From NCBI RefSeq assembly GCF_020531945.1, contig NZ_JAJATZ010000003.1:248001-312000 (forward strand): a stretch of DNA of 64,000 bases, given 5' to 3'. The stretch is from Loktanella gaetbuli (lineage in GTDB: Bacteria; Pseudomonadota; Alphaproteobacteria; Rhodobacterales; Rhodobacteraceae). The notes under the pieces were generated by a model. The model was not told where the DNA came from and ran no database searches. It worked only from the letters and a program-made list of their open reading frames with translations. The stretch's first letter is position 1, and each line of letters starts with the position of its first letter. Shown here in pieces: positions 1 to 7,361 of this stretch. A program made the position numbers and the translations under genes.

Positions 1-30
1 GGATCGGCCCGGTTTATGAAAATCGCGCAT
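1..30 (-). CDS. ggt: Gamma-glutamyltransferase, first codons only (partial)
   Basis: Read on the minus strand, an ATG at 30 preceded by a GAGGGGG Shine-Dalgarno-like run opens MRDFHKPGRS and then leaves the window. As I recall, gamma-glutamyltransferases of Rhodobacterales begin with nearly this peptide (MRDFH.PGRS). The enzyme would be exported and would transfer or hydrolyse the gamma-glutamyl group of glutathione. Only ten residues are visible, so the call rests on that N-terminal match and on the ribosome-binding site. The gene is divergent from the reductase at 263. Confidence 0.5.
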   Translation of the reverse strand, partial: MRDFHKPGRS

Positions 31-262
31 CGGTTTCCCCCTCTTTACTGCTGAGGAACCTGAGACAATTCGCCTGCCGGGGCAATCACTGATCTGACAA
101 AGATGCGGCACCGCACGACCGGGTGGGGGCTAGGCTGTGCGGTGCCGCAAGAAGCTATGCAGCTTGTGTATCAAAGATGCCGTGGCAACATGTCAAAGAC
201 ATGGCAGCGTCTGGGCTGTTTGCGGGCTTTTTCCGCCCTGCGATTGGCGCTAGGACGGCAGA
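31..262. other. Divergent intergenic region with several inverted repeats
   Basis: This 232-base gap separates the presumptive ggt start from the methionine sulfoxide reductase start, so it must hold both promoters. I could not assign -35/-10 boxes with confidence. It contains a perfect 12-bp inverted repeat (105-116 with 137-148) and short hairpins at 189-203 (CATGTC-AAA-GACATG) and around 152-165 (AAGCT-ATGC-AGCTT). No open frame in it looks coding. Confidence 0.5.
105..148. repeat. Perfect 12-bp inverted repeat, 20-base spacer
   Basis: GCGGCACCGCAC at 105-116 is mirrored exactly by GTGCGGTGCCGC at 137-148. Neither side has a T-run, so it is not a standard intrinsic terminator, and its divergent setting argues for an operator or a folded leader. 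The 13-mer ATGCGGCACCGCA (103-115) recurs at 36272-36284 in a second, imperfect hairpin. Confidence 0.7.
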
Positions 263-718
263 ATGAAAACTGTTGATTATGCCGCCCTTCACCAGACCGT
301 CGCGTCCCTGACCGAGGGCGAAGACGACATCGTAGCCTTGATGGCCACTGTCGCCTGCGAGGTCCACCATTCCGACGACAGGTTCGACTGGACCGGATTC
401 TACCGCGTGACGGGTCCCGATTTTCTCAAGATTGGACCCTATCAAGGCGGTCATGGTTGCCTCGTGATCCCGTTCAGCCGCGGGGTTTGCGGTGCTGCTG
501 CGCGGACAGGGCAAGTGCAGCTTGTCCCCGATGTCGACGCATTCGACGGGCACATCGCCTGCGCATCATCCACACGGTCAGAACTGGTCCTGCCGGTCTA
601 CGACCGTGACGGCACGTTGTTGGGGGTTTTCGACATCGACAGCGATCAACCCGACGCCTTTACGCAGACCGATGCGGATCAGATAGCTGCACTTCTTGCG
701 GCGGTATTTGCGCGCTGA
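263..718 (+). CDS. msrC: Free methionine-(R)-sulfoxide reductase (GAF-domain fRMsr)
   Basis: A 151-residue single GAF domain that reduces free methionine-(R)-sulfoxide in the cytoplasm, using cysteine chemistry recycled by thioredoxin. The family signature is clear: GRGVCG-like FSRGVCGAAA and the GHIAC motif. The three family cysteines are present at Cys66, Cys76 and Cys100, which correspond to the resolving and catalytic cysteines of E. coli YebR/MsrC. Start ATG 263 has AGGA about eight bases upstream. It lies 90 bases before a homocysteine methyltransferase-family gene on the same strand, suggesting a methionine-related unit. The length is normal for the family. Confidence 0.85.
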   Translation: MKTVDYAALHQTVASLTEGEDDIVALMATVACEVHHSDDRFDWTGFYRVTGPDFLKIGPYQGGHGCLVIPFSRGVCGAAARTGQVQLVPDVDAFDGHIACASSTRSELVLPVYDRDGTLLGVFDIDSDQPDAFTQTDADQIAALLAAVFAR

Positions 719-808
719 CCGCGACCACGCGTCCATTGTGATCGCGCGGCGCTGTGGTAATGGCGGCGATGCAGCCGGATCGGCCGATTGCATCGACGGA
801 GTTCACAG

Positions 809-1702
809 ATGACCGACATCGTTCTACTGGACGGCGGAATGGGCCAGGAACTGACCCACCGCGCCCCCGAAAAACCGACACCCCTCTGGGGAACAGAGGT
901 GATGCTGAATCACCCCGGACTCGTGCAGCAGGTCCACGCTGACTATTTTGCAGCCGGGGCGACCATTGCCACCACAAACACATATGCCATCCACCATGAC
1001 AGGCTGGACGGCACCGCCCATGAAGGCAAGTTCACCGAGCTGTTGCAAAATGCACTGGCCGAGGCAAAAGCCGCGCGAAAGGCGCATGGATCAGGCCGCA
1101 TTGCGGGATCGATCGGACCGCTGATCGCCAGCTATCGCCCGGACATTCATCCGCTGCCGGAAAAAGCCATTCCGCCGTATGCGGAAGTCGCACGCCAGAT
1201 CAGCGCGGACTGCGACCTGATCCTGTGTGAAACCGTTGCATCACTTGATCATGCGCAATCAGTTCTCGCCGGGGCTGCCGTTGCGGGCCTGCCGGTATGG
1301 ATGGCGATCACAGTCGATGACCGCGACGGGACCAAACTGCGGTCAGGCGAACCTGTTGCCGATATTCTGCCCATCGCCGTGGCGGGCGGTGCCGAGGCAT
1401 TGTTGATCAATTGCTCTTCGCCCGAGGCGATCTACCAATCCATCGCCGTCCTCGCACATGGGACGCTTCCGTTCGGGGCCTATGCCAACGGGTTTGAAAA
1501 GATCACATCGGCCTTTCTCGAAGACAAACCGACAGTCGATGCGCTATCCAGCCGCGACCTGTCGCCTCAGGCCTATGCCGATCACGCGATGCGCTGGATC
1601 GCGGCAGGCGCCACGATTGTCGGCGGGTGTTGCGAGGTCGGCCCGGCCCATATCGCCGCGCTGGCCGATGCGATCCGCGACGCAGGTCACACCATCGTCT
1701 GA
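809..1702 (+). CDS. Homocysteine S-methyltransferase family protein
   Basis: A 297-residue single-domain member of the homocysteine S-methyltransferase/BhmT family, which moves a methyl group from a donor such as S-methylmethionine or betaine to homocysteine via a zinc thiolate. It shows the N-terminal LDGGMGQEL motif, the first zinc ligand in INCSSPEAI and the paired ligands in GGCCEVGP near the C-terminus. ATG 809 is preferred over an upstream start at 788 because GGAG sits at 798-801. The methyl donor cannot be told from sequence, so no gene symbol is given. It probably shares a transcript with the upstream reductase and converges on ctpA. Confidence 0.85.
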   Translation: MTDIVLLDGGMGQELTHRAPEKPTPLWGTEVMLNHPGLVQQVHADYFAAGATIATTNTYAIHHDRLDGTAHEGKFTELLQNALAEAKAARKAHGSGRIAGSIGPLIASYRPDIHPLPEKAIPPYAEVARQISADCDLILCETVASLDHAQSVLAGAAVAGLPVWMAITVDDRDGTKLRSGEPVADILPIAVAGGAEALLINCSSPEAIYQSIAVLAHGTLPFGAYANGFEKITSAFLEDKPTVDALSSRDLSPQAYADHAMRWIAAGATIVGGCCEVGPAHIAALADAIRDAGHTIV

Positions 1703-1710
1703 ATGCAAAA

Positions 1711-1734
1711 GTGGCCGCCCATCGGGGCGGCCAC
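1711..1734 (-). terminator. Hairpin terminator, best oriented for ctpA
   Basis: GTGGCCGCCC (1711-1720) pairs perfectly with GGGCGGCCAC (1725-1734) across an ATCG loop. On the minus strand the stem is followed by TTTTGCAT, giving a rho-independent terminator for ctpA. On the plus strand the T-run is weaker, so bidirectional use is possible. Confidence 0.7.
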
Positions 1735-1742
1735 GCAACTTT

Positions 1743-1792
1743 CCAAATTTTCGCGAAAATTTGGGCGCTTCAGATTTTTCGCGAAAAATCTG
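1743..1792. repeat. Two adjacent perfect palindromes sharing a TTTTCGCGAAAA core
   Basis: Positions 1743-1764 form a perfect 22-bp palindrome centred on CGCG. Positions 1771-1792 form a second perfect 22-bp palindrome with the same core. They lie six bases apart between the convergent methyltransferase and ctpA genes, with ctpA's stop at 1794. A/T-rich arms around a GC centre could end transcription in both directions, or could be a dispersed genomic palindrome. Confidence 0.85.
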
Positions 1793-1793
1793 C

Positions 1794-3152
1794 CTATTGG
1801 TCCTGCGAGATCATCCCGACCTCTTCGCCACCCAAGGCGTTCAAACCCTTGAGAATATCAATCGCGTAAGCGAGCTGATAATCCTCTTCGCGCAGCTGCG
1901 CCGCAGCCTCTGCACGGTCGCGATCAGCCTCGATCTGTTTGATCTCGTCATCAGTCAGGCTGTCGTTATCAAGCGAGCCGCGCAGACCCGCCTCGGTCCG
2001 CTGCGGCAGATCGCTTTCTTCGGTTTCGGGTTCCACGGCAGCGCGACGCGGCTGTTCCACGATGATATCGGGCGAGATACCCAGCGCCTGGATCGACCGG
2101 CCAGACGGTGTGTAGTAGCGCGACGTCGTCAGACGCATGGCGCCGTTCCCCTGCAACGGCACAACGGTCTGCACCGACCCTTTGCCAAAGCTTTTGGTGC
2201 CGACGACGATCGCACGGCGGTGATCCTGCAACGCACCGGCCACGATCTCCGATGCGCTGGCGGACCCACCGTTAATCAGCACGACGATCGGCAGGCCTTC
2301 CGCCAGATCACCCTCCGTGGCGTTGAACCTGTCACTGTCGGCCAGACTACGACCGCGGGTCGACACGATTTCACCCGCATTGAGAAATGCATCCGACACG
2401 AACACGGCCTGATTCAGCAGGCCGCCGGGGTTGTTGCGCAGGTCCAGCACCACGCCATCAACATTCTCGATCCCGCCTGCGGCCTCGATCTGTTCGGCCA
2501 GTCCCTCTTCGAGGTTGGGATAGGTCTGGTTGTTGAACGTCGTGATGCGCAGAACGACGGCCTTGCCTTCGGTACGGGCGCGCACGGCGGTCAGTTTGAT
2601 CGTGTCGCGGATGATGGACACGTCAAAGGGTTCGGGTTCGTCCTCGCGGACAACGGTGATGATGACTTCGGACCCGACGGGACCGCGCAGCAGTTCCAGC
2701 GCCTCGTCCAGGGTCAGTCCCAGCAGGCTTTCGCCATCGACTGTCGTGATGTAATCGCCCGCCTGCATGCCCGCGGCATCGGCCGGTGTGCCGTCCATCG
2801 GCGATACAACCTTGACCCAGCCCTCTTCTTGCGTGACCTCAAGGCCCAGACCGCCAAATTCCCCACGGGTCTGCACCCGCATGTCGGACGCATCATCCTC
2901 GGACAGATAGGACGAATGCGGGTCCAGCGAGGTCAGCATGCCGTTGATCGCGGCCTCGATCAGCGCCTTGTCGTCAACATCTTCGACATACCCCTGCCGG
3001 ATGCGTTCAAAGATATCACCGAACAGGTCCAGCTGCTGATAGATGCTGCCATCGCTGCTGGATGTCTGCGCGAGCACGGGACCCGCAAACTGTGTCGTCG
3101 CCACAAGCCCCACCAAGGTGCCGCCCATCGCTGCCATCATCAACTTTTTCAT
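1794..3152 (-). CDS. ctpA: Carboxy-terminal processing protease, S41 family
   Basis: A 452-residue exported serine protease that trims the C-termini of periplasmic proteins. Residues 1-29 form a signal peptide ending in VLA-Q. A PDZ domain spans roughly 95-180 and the S41 catalytic domain follows. The Ser/Lys dyad is visible as Ser299 in GGSASASEIVAG and Lys324 in TKSFGKGS, 25 residues apart as in E. coli Prc. ATG 3152 was chosen over an upstream in-frame start because AGGATAGGA precedes it and the signal peptide begins there. It follows the EnvC-like gene by eight bases and is the last gene of the gpmI-envC-ctpA unit. Confidence 0.92.
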   Translation of the reverse strand: MKKLMMAAMGGTLVGLVATTQFAGPVLAQTSSSDGSIYQQLDLFGDIFERIRQGYVEDVDDKALIEAAINGMLTSLDPHSSYLSEDDASDMRVQTRGEFGGLGLEVTQEEGWVKVVSPMDGTPADAAGMQAGDYITTVDGESLLGLTLDEALELLRGPVGSEVIITVVREDEPEPFDVSIIRDTIKLTAVRARTEGKAVVLRITTFNNQTYPNLEEGLAEQIEAAGGIENVDGVVLDLRNNPGGLLNQAVFVSDAFLNAGEIVSTRGRSLADSDRFNATEGDLAEGLPIVVLINGGSASASEIVAGALQDHRRAIVVGTKSFGKGSVQTVVPLQGNGAMRLTTSRYYTPSGRSIQALGISPDIIVEQPRRAAVEPETEESDLPQRTEAGLRGSLDNDSLTDDEIKQIEADRDRAEAAAQLREEDYQLAYAIDILKGLNALGGEEVGMISQDQ

Positions 3153-3160
3153 AGCGTGTC

Positions 3161-4273
3161 CTATCCTCGGTCCAGCGCGAACCATGTCGCGGGGTTCACC
3201 GGACTTTGCCCGTCTCTGACTTCGAGATAAAGGGTCTCAGAGGCCGCAGGCCCGCCGGACCGGTCCGTTTCATTCAAAATGTCGTCAATCGCGGGTGCAT
3301 CGCCGCCCAACAGCCCAATAGGCGCGCCGGCTGGCAGGATTTCGCCCACCTGCGTGTAAACCTCGGCCAGGCCCCCGATCACGAACATCACGTCCTGTGC
3401 CGGTTCCAGAATCACGACATTGCCGTAGTCCAGCAGCGGCCCCCGGAACAGCACCGTCGCAGCAAGCGGTGTGGTGACCAGCGCACGGGGGCGGGCGGCC
3501 AGGATCACACCGGGGCGGCTGATCCCGGCTGCATCGGGCGCGTTGAACCCACGCAGCAGCGTGCCGCGCACCGGCAGGGTCAGACTGCCGTCGGGCTGCA
3601 CGACAGGGGCCGCGTCGCCGGTGTCGAATGTCTGCGCCAAACCGTCGGCGAAACTGTCCAGCGTATCCGTGCTGGCGATCAGCAGCGCCGTCTGAATCGG
3701 GTCGTCGGTGAACCGCCGTGGCAAATCGGTCCGGTCTGATATGGCCTCTGACAATGCGGCACGGGCTGCCTGCGCCCCTTCCAGCCCGCTGGCCAGCGTA
3801 TCGAGCGCAGTTTCCTGCAAGGCCTGCAACAGCGCCAGTTCCTCCAGTTGCAGGCGCAGCTCCTCGACCCGGATCTGCAACGCTGGCGTCACGTCTGCGA
3901 CCATCATGCCGGCACGTGCCGTGCCCAGCGCCCCGGTGGGATGCAACAGCAGCAGCGGTGCCGGCGCATCACCGATCGACGCGAGCACACCCAGCAGGCG
4001 ACTGATCTCGACGCTGCGGCTGTCCAGCTGCGTTTGCAGCGTATCCACCCGGATCGCGACACGGCGCAGGCCGTCACGCAAGGCGACCAGGCCGTCTTCG
4101 TAGGATTGCACGGTTTCGGTCAATGCGCTGACCTGATTGCGTGCGGTTATCGCCGCCTCGAGCTGGGCGCGTGCTGCCGTCAGGCGATCGGCGGCCTGTG
4201 CTGCCGCGTCGGCAGGGGTTTGCGCCGTCAGAGGGCTGCCCACCAGCAGCAGGATCAGCGCCAGCCAACGCAT
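3161..4273 (-). CDS. envC: EnvC-like murein hydrolase activator (degenerate LytM/M23)
   Basis: A 370-residue exported protein: signal peptide to about residue 18 (LTAQT), a long alanine/leucine-rich coiled-coil segment to about 230, and a C-terminal LytM fold. The Zn-binding histidines of active M23 peptidases are absent, as in EnvC, which activates amidases rather than cutting peptidoglycan. The fold is recognised from the pattern RGVILAARPRA...GPLLDYGNVVIL...YLEVRDGQSPVNPATW. ATG 4273 overlaps gpmI's stop by one base (TGATG), implying translational coupling. It likely acts in septal peptidoglycan splitting. Partner amidases are not in the window. Confidence 0.8.
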   Translation of the reverse strand: MRWLALILLLVGSPLTAQTPADAAAQAADRLTAARAQLEAAITARNQVSALTETVQSYEDGLVALRDGLRRVAIRVDTLQTQLDSRSVEISRLLGVLASIGDAPAPLLLLHPTGALGTARAGMMVADVTPALQIRVEELRLQLEELALLQALQETALDTLASGLEGAQAARAALSEAISDRTDLPRRFTDDPIQTALLIASTDTLDSFADGLAQTFDTGDAAPVVQPDGSLTLPVRGTLLRGFNAPDAAGISRPGVILAARPRALVTTPLAATVLFRGPLLDYGNVVILEPAQDVMFVIGGLAEVYTQVGEILPAGAPIGLLGGDAPAIDDILNETDRSGGPAASETLYLEVRDGQSPVNPATWFALDRG

Positions 4274-5793
4274 CAGTCGATCAACGACCGGCCGGTCATC
4301 TGGGGTGGCTGTTCCAGTCCCATCAGCGCCAGCAACGTGGGGGCCAGATCCGCCAGCTTGCCATCGTTCAGCGTCGCTCCGGACGGACCGCCCACCATGA
4401 TGACCGGCACCGGATTGATGGTATGCGCCGTATGCGGCCCGCCCGTTTCGGGATCGACCATGGTTTCGCAATTGCCGTGGTCGGCGCAGACAATCATCGC
4501 ACCACCGGCGCGATCCAGTGCCGCGAGCACCTGACCCAGCCCGCGGTCAACGGATTCGCAGGCCGCGATTGCAGCATCCAGATCGCCCGTATGCCCCACC
4601 ATGTCGGGGTTGGCGTAGTTGGTGACGATCAGGTCGTATCCCTTTTCGATGGCACCGACAAAAGCCTCTGTCACCTCGGCCGAGGACATTTCGGGTTGCA
4701 GATCATAGGTCGCGACCTTGGGCGATTTCGGCATGAAACGGTCCTCGCCTGTCTCCGGCTCTTCCTTGCCGCCATTGAGAAAGAAGGTGACATGCGGATA
4801 TTTCTCGGTCTCGGCCAGCCGGAACTGGGTCAGCCCGTGCTGTGCCACCCAGGCCCCCAGGGTGTTGACGATATCGCGTTTCGGGAACACGGCGTCATAC
4901 CACGCCACGTGGCGATCCGAATATTCGACCATGCCCAGCCGCGCTGCCAGTTCCGGCAGATCGCGCGTGAAGCCGTCAAAATCGGGATTGCCGATCGCCT
5001 CGAGGATCTCACGCGCGCGGTCTGACCGGAAATTCAGGCAAAACAGACCGTCGCGCTGTTCAAAGCCTGCATAATCCCCGATCACGGTGGCTGGAACGAA
5101 TTCATCGGTTTGTCCGGCGGCATAGGCCTGTGCCACGGCATCCGTCGGATTTTCAGCCGTTGCACCGCGTCCGCGCACCATGGCGTCATAGGCAGTTTCG
5201 ACCCGTTCCCAACGATTGTCGCGGTCCATGGCATAATAGCGACCGATGACAGTCCCGATCCGGGTGCCGGTGGGGACCGCATCCAGCAGTTGCGCCATGA
5301 AATCCGCGCCGGATTTTGGGGCGACGTCGCGCCCGTCGGTGATCGCATGAACGACGACGGGGACACCTGCGTCGTGCAAAACCCGCACCGTTTCGATCAG
5401 ATGCGCGATGTGACCATGCACACCGCCATCCGACACCACACCCATCAGGTGCGCACGTCCGCCGCTGTCCCGCAATGTCGCGATAAAGCTGCGCAGCGCG
5501 TCCTGCGTGGGATAGCTGCCGTCCTCGATCGACAAATCGATCTGTCCAAGGTCCATCGCCACCACGCGGCCCGCACCGATATTGGTGTGACCCACCTCTG
5601 AATTGCCCATCTGGCCGCTGGGCAGACCCACATCCGGGCCGTGGGTCGTCAGTTGCGCACGCGGACAGGTGGCACTGATGCGATCAAAATGCGGGGTATT
5701 CGCAAGCGCGGGCGCATTGCCTTCGCGTGCGTCGCGGTCGCCCCAGCCATCAAGGATGCACAGCACTACGGGTTTCGGCACGGATCGGGTCAT
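4273..5793 (-). CDS. gpmI: 2,3-bisphosphoglycerate-independent phosphoglycerate mutase
   Basis: A 506-residue cytoplasmic enzyme interconverting 3- and 2-phosphoglycerate through a phosphoserine and two metal ions. The N-terminal ILDGWG motif carries a metal-binding Asp at 15, and the catalytic serine is Ser65 in GQMGNSEVGH. The C-terminal metal site appears as VCADHGNCE. Start ATG 5793 has AAGGAG upstream. An earlier in-frame start at 5859 would add 22 unusual residues and lacks such a site. The gene leads the gpmI-envC-ctpA run, so glycolysis and envelope genes share a transcript. Confidence 0.95.
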   Translation of the reverse strand: MTRSVPKPVVLCILDGWGDRDAREGNAPALANTPHFDRISATCPRAQLTTHGPDVGLPSGQMGNSEVGHTNIGAGRVVAMDLGQIDLSIEDGSYPTQDALRSFIATLRDSGGRAHLMGVVSDGGVHGHIAHLIETVRVLHDAGVPVVVHAITDGRDVAPKSGADFMAQLLDAVPTGTRIGTVIGRYYAMDRDNRWERVETAYDAMVRGRGATAENPTDAVAQAYAAGQTDEFVPATVIGDYAGFEQRDGLFCLNFRSDRAREILEAIGNPDFDGFTRDLPELAARLGMVEYSDRHVAWYDAVFPKRDIVNTLGAWVAQHGLTQFRLAETEKYPHVTFFLNGGKEEPETGEDRFMPKSPKVATYDLQPEMSSAEVTEAFVGAIEKGYDLIVTNYANPDMVGHTGDLDAAIAACESVDRGLGQVLAALDRAGGAMIVCADHGNCETMVDPETGGPHTAHTINPVPVIMVGGPSGATLNDGKLADLAPTLLALMGLEQPPQMTGRSLID

Positions 5794-5874
5794 CGCGGGT
5801 CTCCTTTTGCACAAGGACGTAACGTAACCGACGGCGAGGGAAAATGCCCCGCGTCGCATCAGCTGCGGTTTAAC

Positions 5875-6345
5875 CTAGGCGCGGTGGTATGGCGAGCCGG
5901 TGAGGATGGTCGCGGCGCGGTAGATCTGTTCGGCCAGCATGACCCGCACCAGCTTGTGCGGCCAGACCATCGACCCGAACGACAGCAGCATGTCGGCCTC
6001 TGCCCGCAGGCCGGGGTCGATGCCATCCGCCCCCCCGATGACAAAGGCCACGTCGCGCCCCTGATCGCCGTAATTGCGCAGCCGTTCGGCAAAATCCGGC
6101 GATGTCATCGGCTTGCCGCGCTCGTCCAGCGCGATGATGACCGCCCCTTTGGGAATGGCGCGGCGCAGCAATTCCGCCTCGGCACTCATGCCAAGCGATT
6201 TGCGGTCCTCGACCTCGATTTCGCTAAGGGGTCCCCACCCCAGCCGGCGCGCGGCGGGGGTGAAGCGGGACATGTAATCGTCCGTCAGTGCCCGTTCCTC
6301 GGAACGGGACACAAGGCGGCCGACCGCGCAAACGGTCAGCTTCAT
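5875..6345 (-). CDS. rlmH: 23S rRNA (pseudouridine1915-N3)-methyltransferase
   Basis: A 156-residue SPOUT methyltransferase that methylates pseudouridine 1915 in helix 69 of 23S rRNA, using S-adenosylmethionine. The knot motif VAFVIGGADGI and the terminal SPYHR expected of RlmH are both present, and the length is typical. ATG 6345 overlaps the rsfS stop by one base (TGATG), so the two ribosome-related genes are coupled. It ends 81 bases upstream of gpmI's start. Confidence 0.94.
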   Translation of the reverse strand: MKLTVCAVGRLVSRSEERALTDDYMSRFTPAARRLGWGPLSEIEVEDRKSLGMSAEAELLRRAIPKGAVIIALDERGKPMTSPDFAERLRNYGDQGRDVAFVIGGADGIDPGLRAEADMLLSFGSMVWPHKLVRVMLAEQIYRAATILTGSPYHRA

Positions 6346-6701
6346 CAGACGGCGGCGGTGTCCGCGCCGGGCATCCACATCTTTTCGAGCTGGTAGAATT
6401 CGCGCACTTCGGGGCGAAAGATGTGAACGATGACATCACCGGTATCGATCAGGACCCAGTCGCCGACATCCTTGCCTTCGACCTTGGACAGCACGCCGAA
6501 TTTTTCCTTCATGCGGGCGACCAGTTTTTCTGCCATGGCAGACACCTGACGGGTGGACCGACCGTTGGCGATGACCATCCAGTCACCCATTTCGGACTTG
6601 CCGCGCAGGTTGATTTTCACAACCTCCTCGGCTTTGTCGTCGTCCAGCGATGTCAGGATTGCGTCAAGCAGTTGGTCAGCGTTGTAGGTTGCACCGGTCA
6701 C
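6345..6701 (-). CDS. rsfS: Ribosomal silencing factor RsfS
   Basis: A 118-residue RsfS/Iojap-family protein that binds L14 on the 50S subunit and blocks subunit joining when nutrients are low. Family signatures are visible: DDKAEEVVKINLRGKS, GDWMVIANGRSTRQV and WVLIDTGDVIVHIF. The start is GTG at 6701 with GAGG about nine bases upstream. It is followed by rlmH with a one-base overlap, the common bacterial arrangement. Confidence 0.93.
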   Translation of the reverse strand: MTGATYNADQLLDAILTSLDDDKAEEVVKINLRGKSEMGDWMVIANGRSTRQVSAMAEKLVARMKEKFGVLSKVEGKDVGDWVLIDTGDVIVHIFRPEVREFYQLEKMWMPGADTAAV

Positions 6702-6885
6702 AGTGCGATCCTCGCGGGTGGCAGTGTGTGCTGCCGGGGTGGATAAAGACAGTTCATCGTCCTCCGAAGAATGGCACCGGTTTCAACCGCCCCGGTACTT
6801 GGCGTGCGACCAATCTAGACCCGGCCGTGTAAAAATTCAACGACCGTGGTTGACGCAGACGGCAGGGTGTCGCCCATCCGCCAGC

Positions 6886-7350
6886 CTAGTCCTGTGCAGC
6901 CGGTGCGGTGTATTCCCCGACCCGCAGCGCAAAGATACGCCAGGTGCCGCCCTCGTTCACGAATTCCATGTCGAACGAAATGGCCCGGTCGTCCACCGGA
7001 ATATAACCTGTCAGCCGCATGGCACTGTTATTCAGCGCACTTGTGGCGCGTTGCAGGACGGGGTCCACGACCAACGCCTGAAGCAGGTTCAGCCGTTCGC
7101 TGCGCAGACGGGCAAACGCCATGGCAAGGTCGGTGGCGTCATTTTCCGACCGGAATTGCGCCGACCCGTAGTCACGCAGGACAGTATAATTGCCTGTCAC
7201 ATTCGCCTGCGCGACCGCAGTCAGCGCATCGCGCACCAACGCCACGGCAAAGCTTTGCTCGACATCCTGCGCCTGTGCGGCGCTGGGGGCCACCGCCACC
7301 GAAACGGCGAACGCCGCAGCATATAGCCACGGCGTCACACCTTTTTGCAT
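6886..7350 (-). CDS. Small secreted protein directly downstream of an autotransporter adhesin
   Basis: A 154-residue protein with a clear signal peptide (hydrophobic stretch, then PSAAQAQ). The mature part looks like a compact alpha+beta NTF2-like or DUF4019-type fold, but I do not recognise a family. ATG 7350 is preferred. A GTG at 7368 would overlap the upstream gene and place charged residues before the signal peptide. The start is only 11 bases after the adhesin stop, so co-transcription is likely. It could be a periplasmic helper for adhesin assembly by analogy with known accessory proteins, but nothing in the sequence proves that. Confidence 0.65.
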   Translation of the reverse strand: MQKGVTPWLYAAAFAVSVAVAPSAAQAQDVEQSFAVALVRDALTAVAQANVTGNYTVLRDYGSAQFRSENDATDLAMAFARLRSERLNLLQALVVDPVLQRATSALNNSAMRLTGYIPVDDRAISFDMEFVNEGGTWRIFALRVGEYTAPAAQD

Positions 7351-7361
7351 CAGGCGCGTGA

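Noticed and set aside
31..262. SAM-type riboswitch upstream of the methionine sulfoxide reductase
   Set aside because: The hairpins do not match any SAM riboswitch class I know; only the inverted repeat itself is reported.
1458..3230. A 590-codon plus-strand open frame opposite ctpA
   Set aside because: It is the antisense of ctpA, whose signal peptide, PDZ domain and Ser/Lys dyad are unambiguous. The frame has low-complexity Arg/His/Gln composition typical of a GC-rich shadow.
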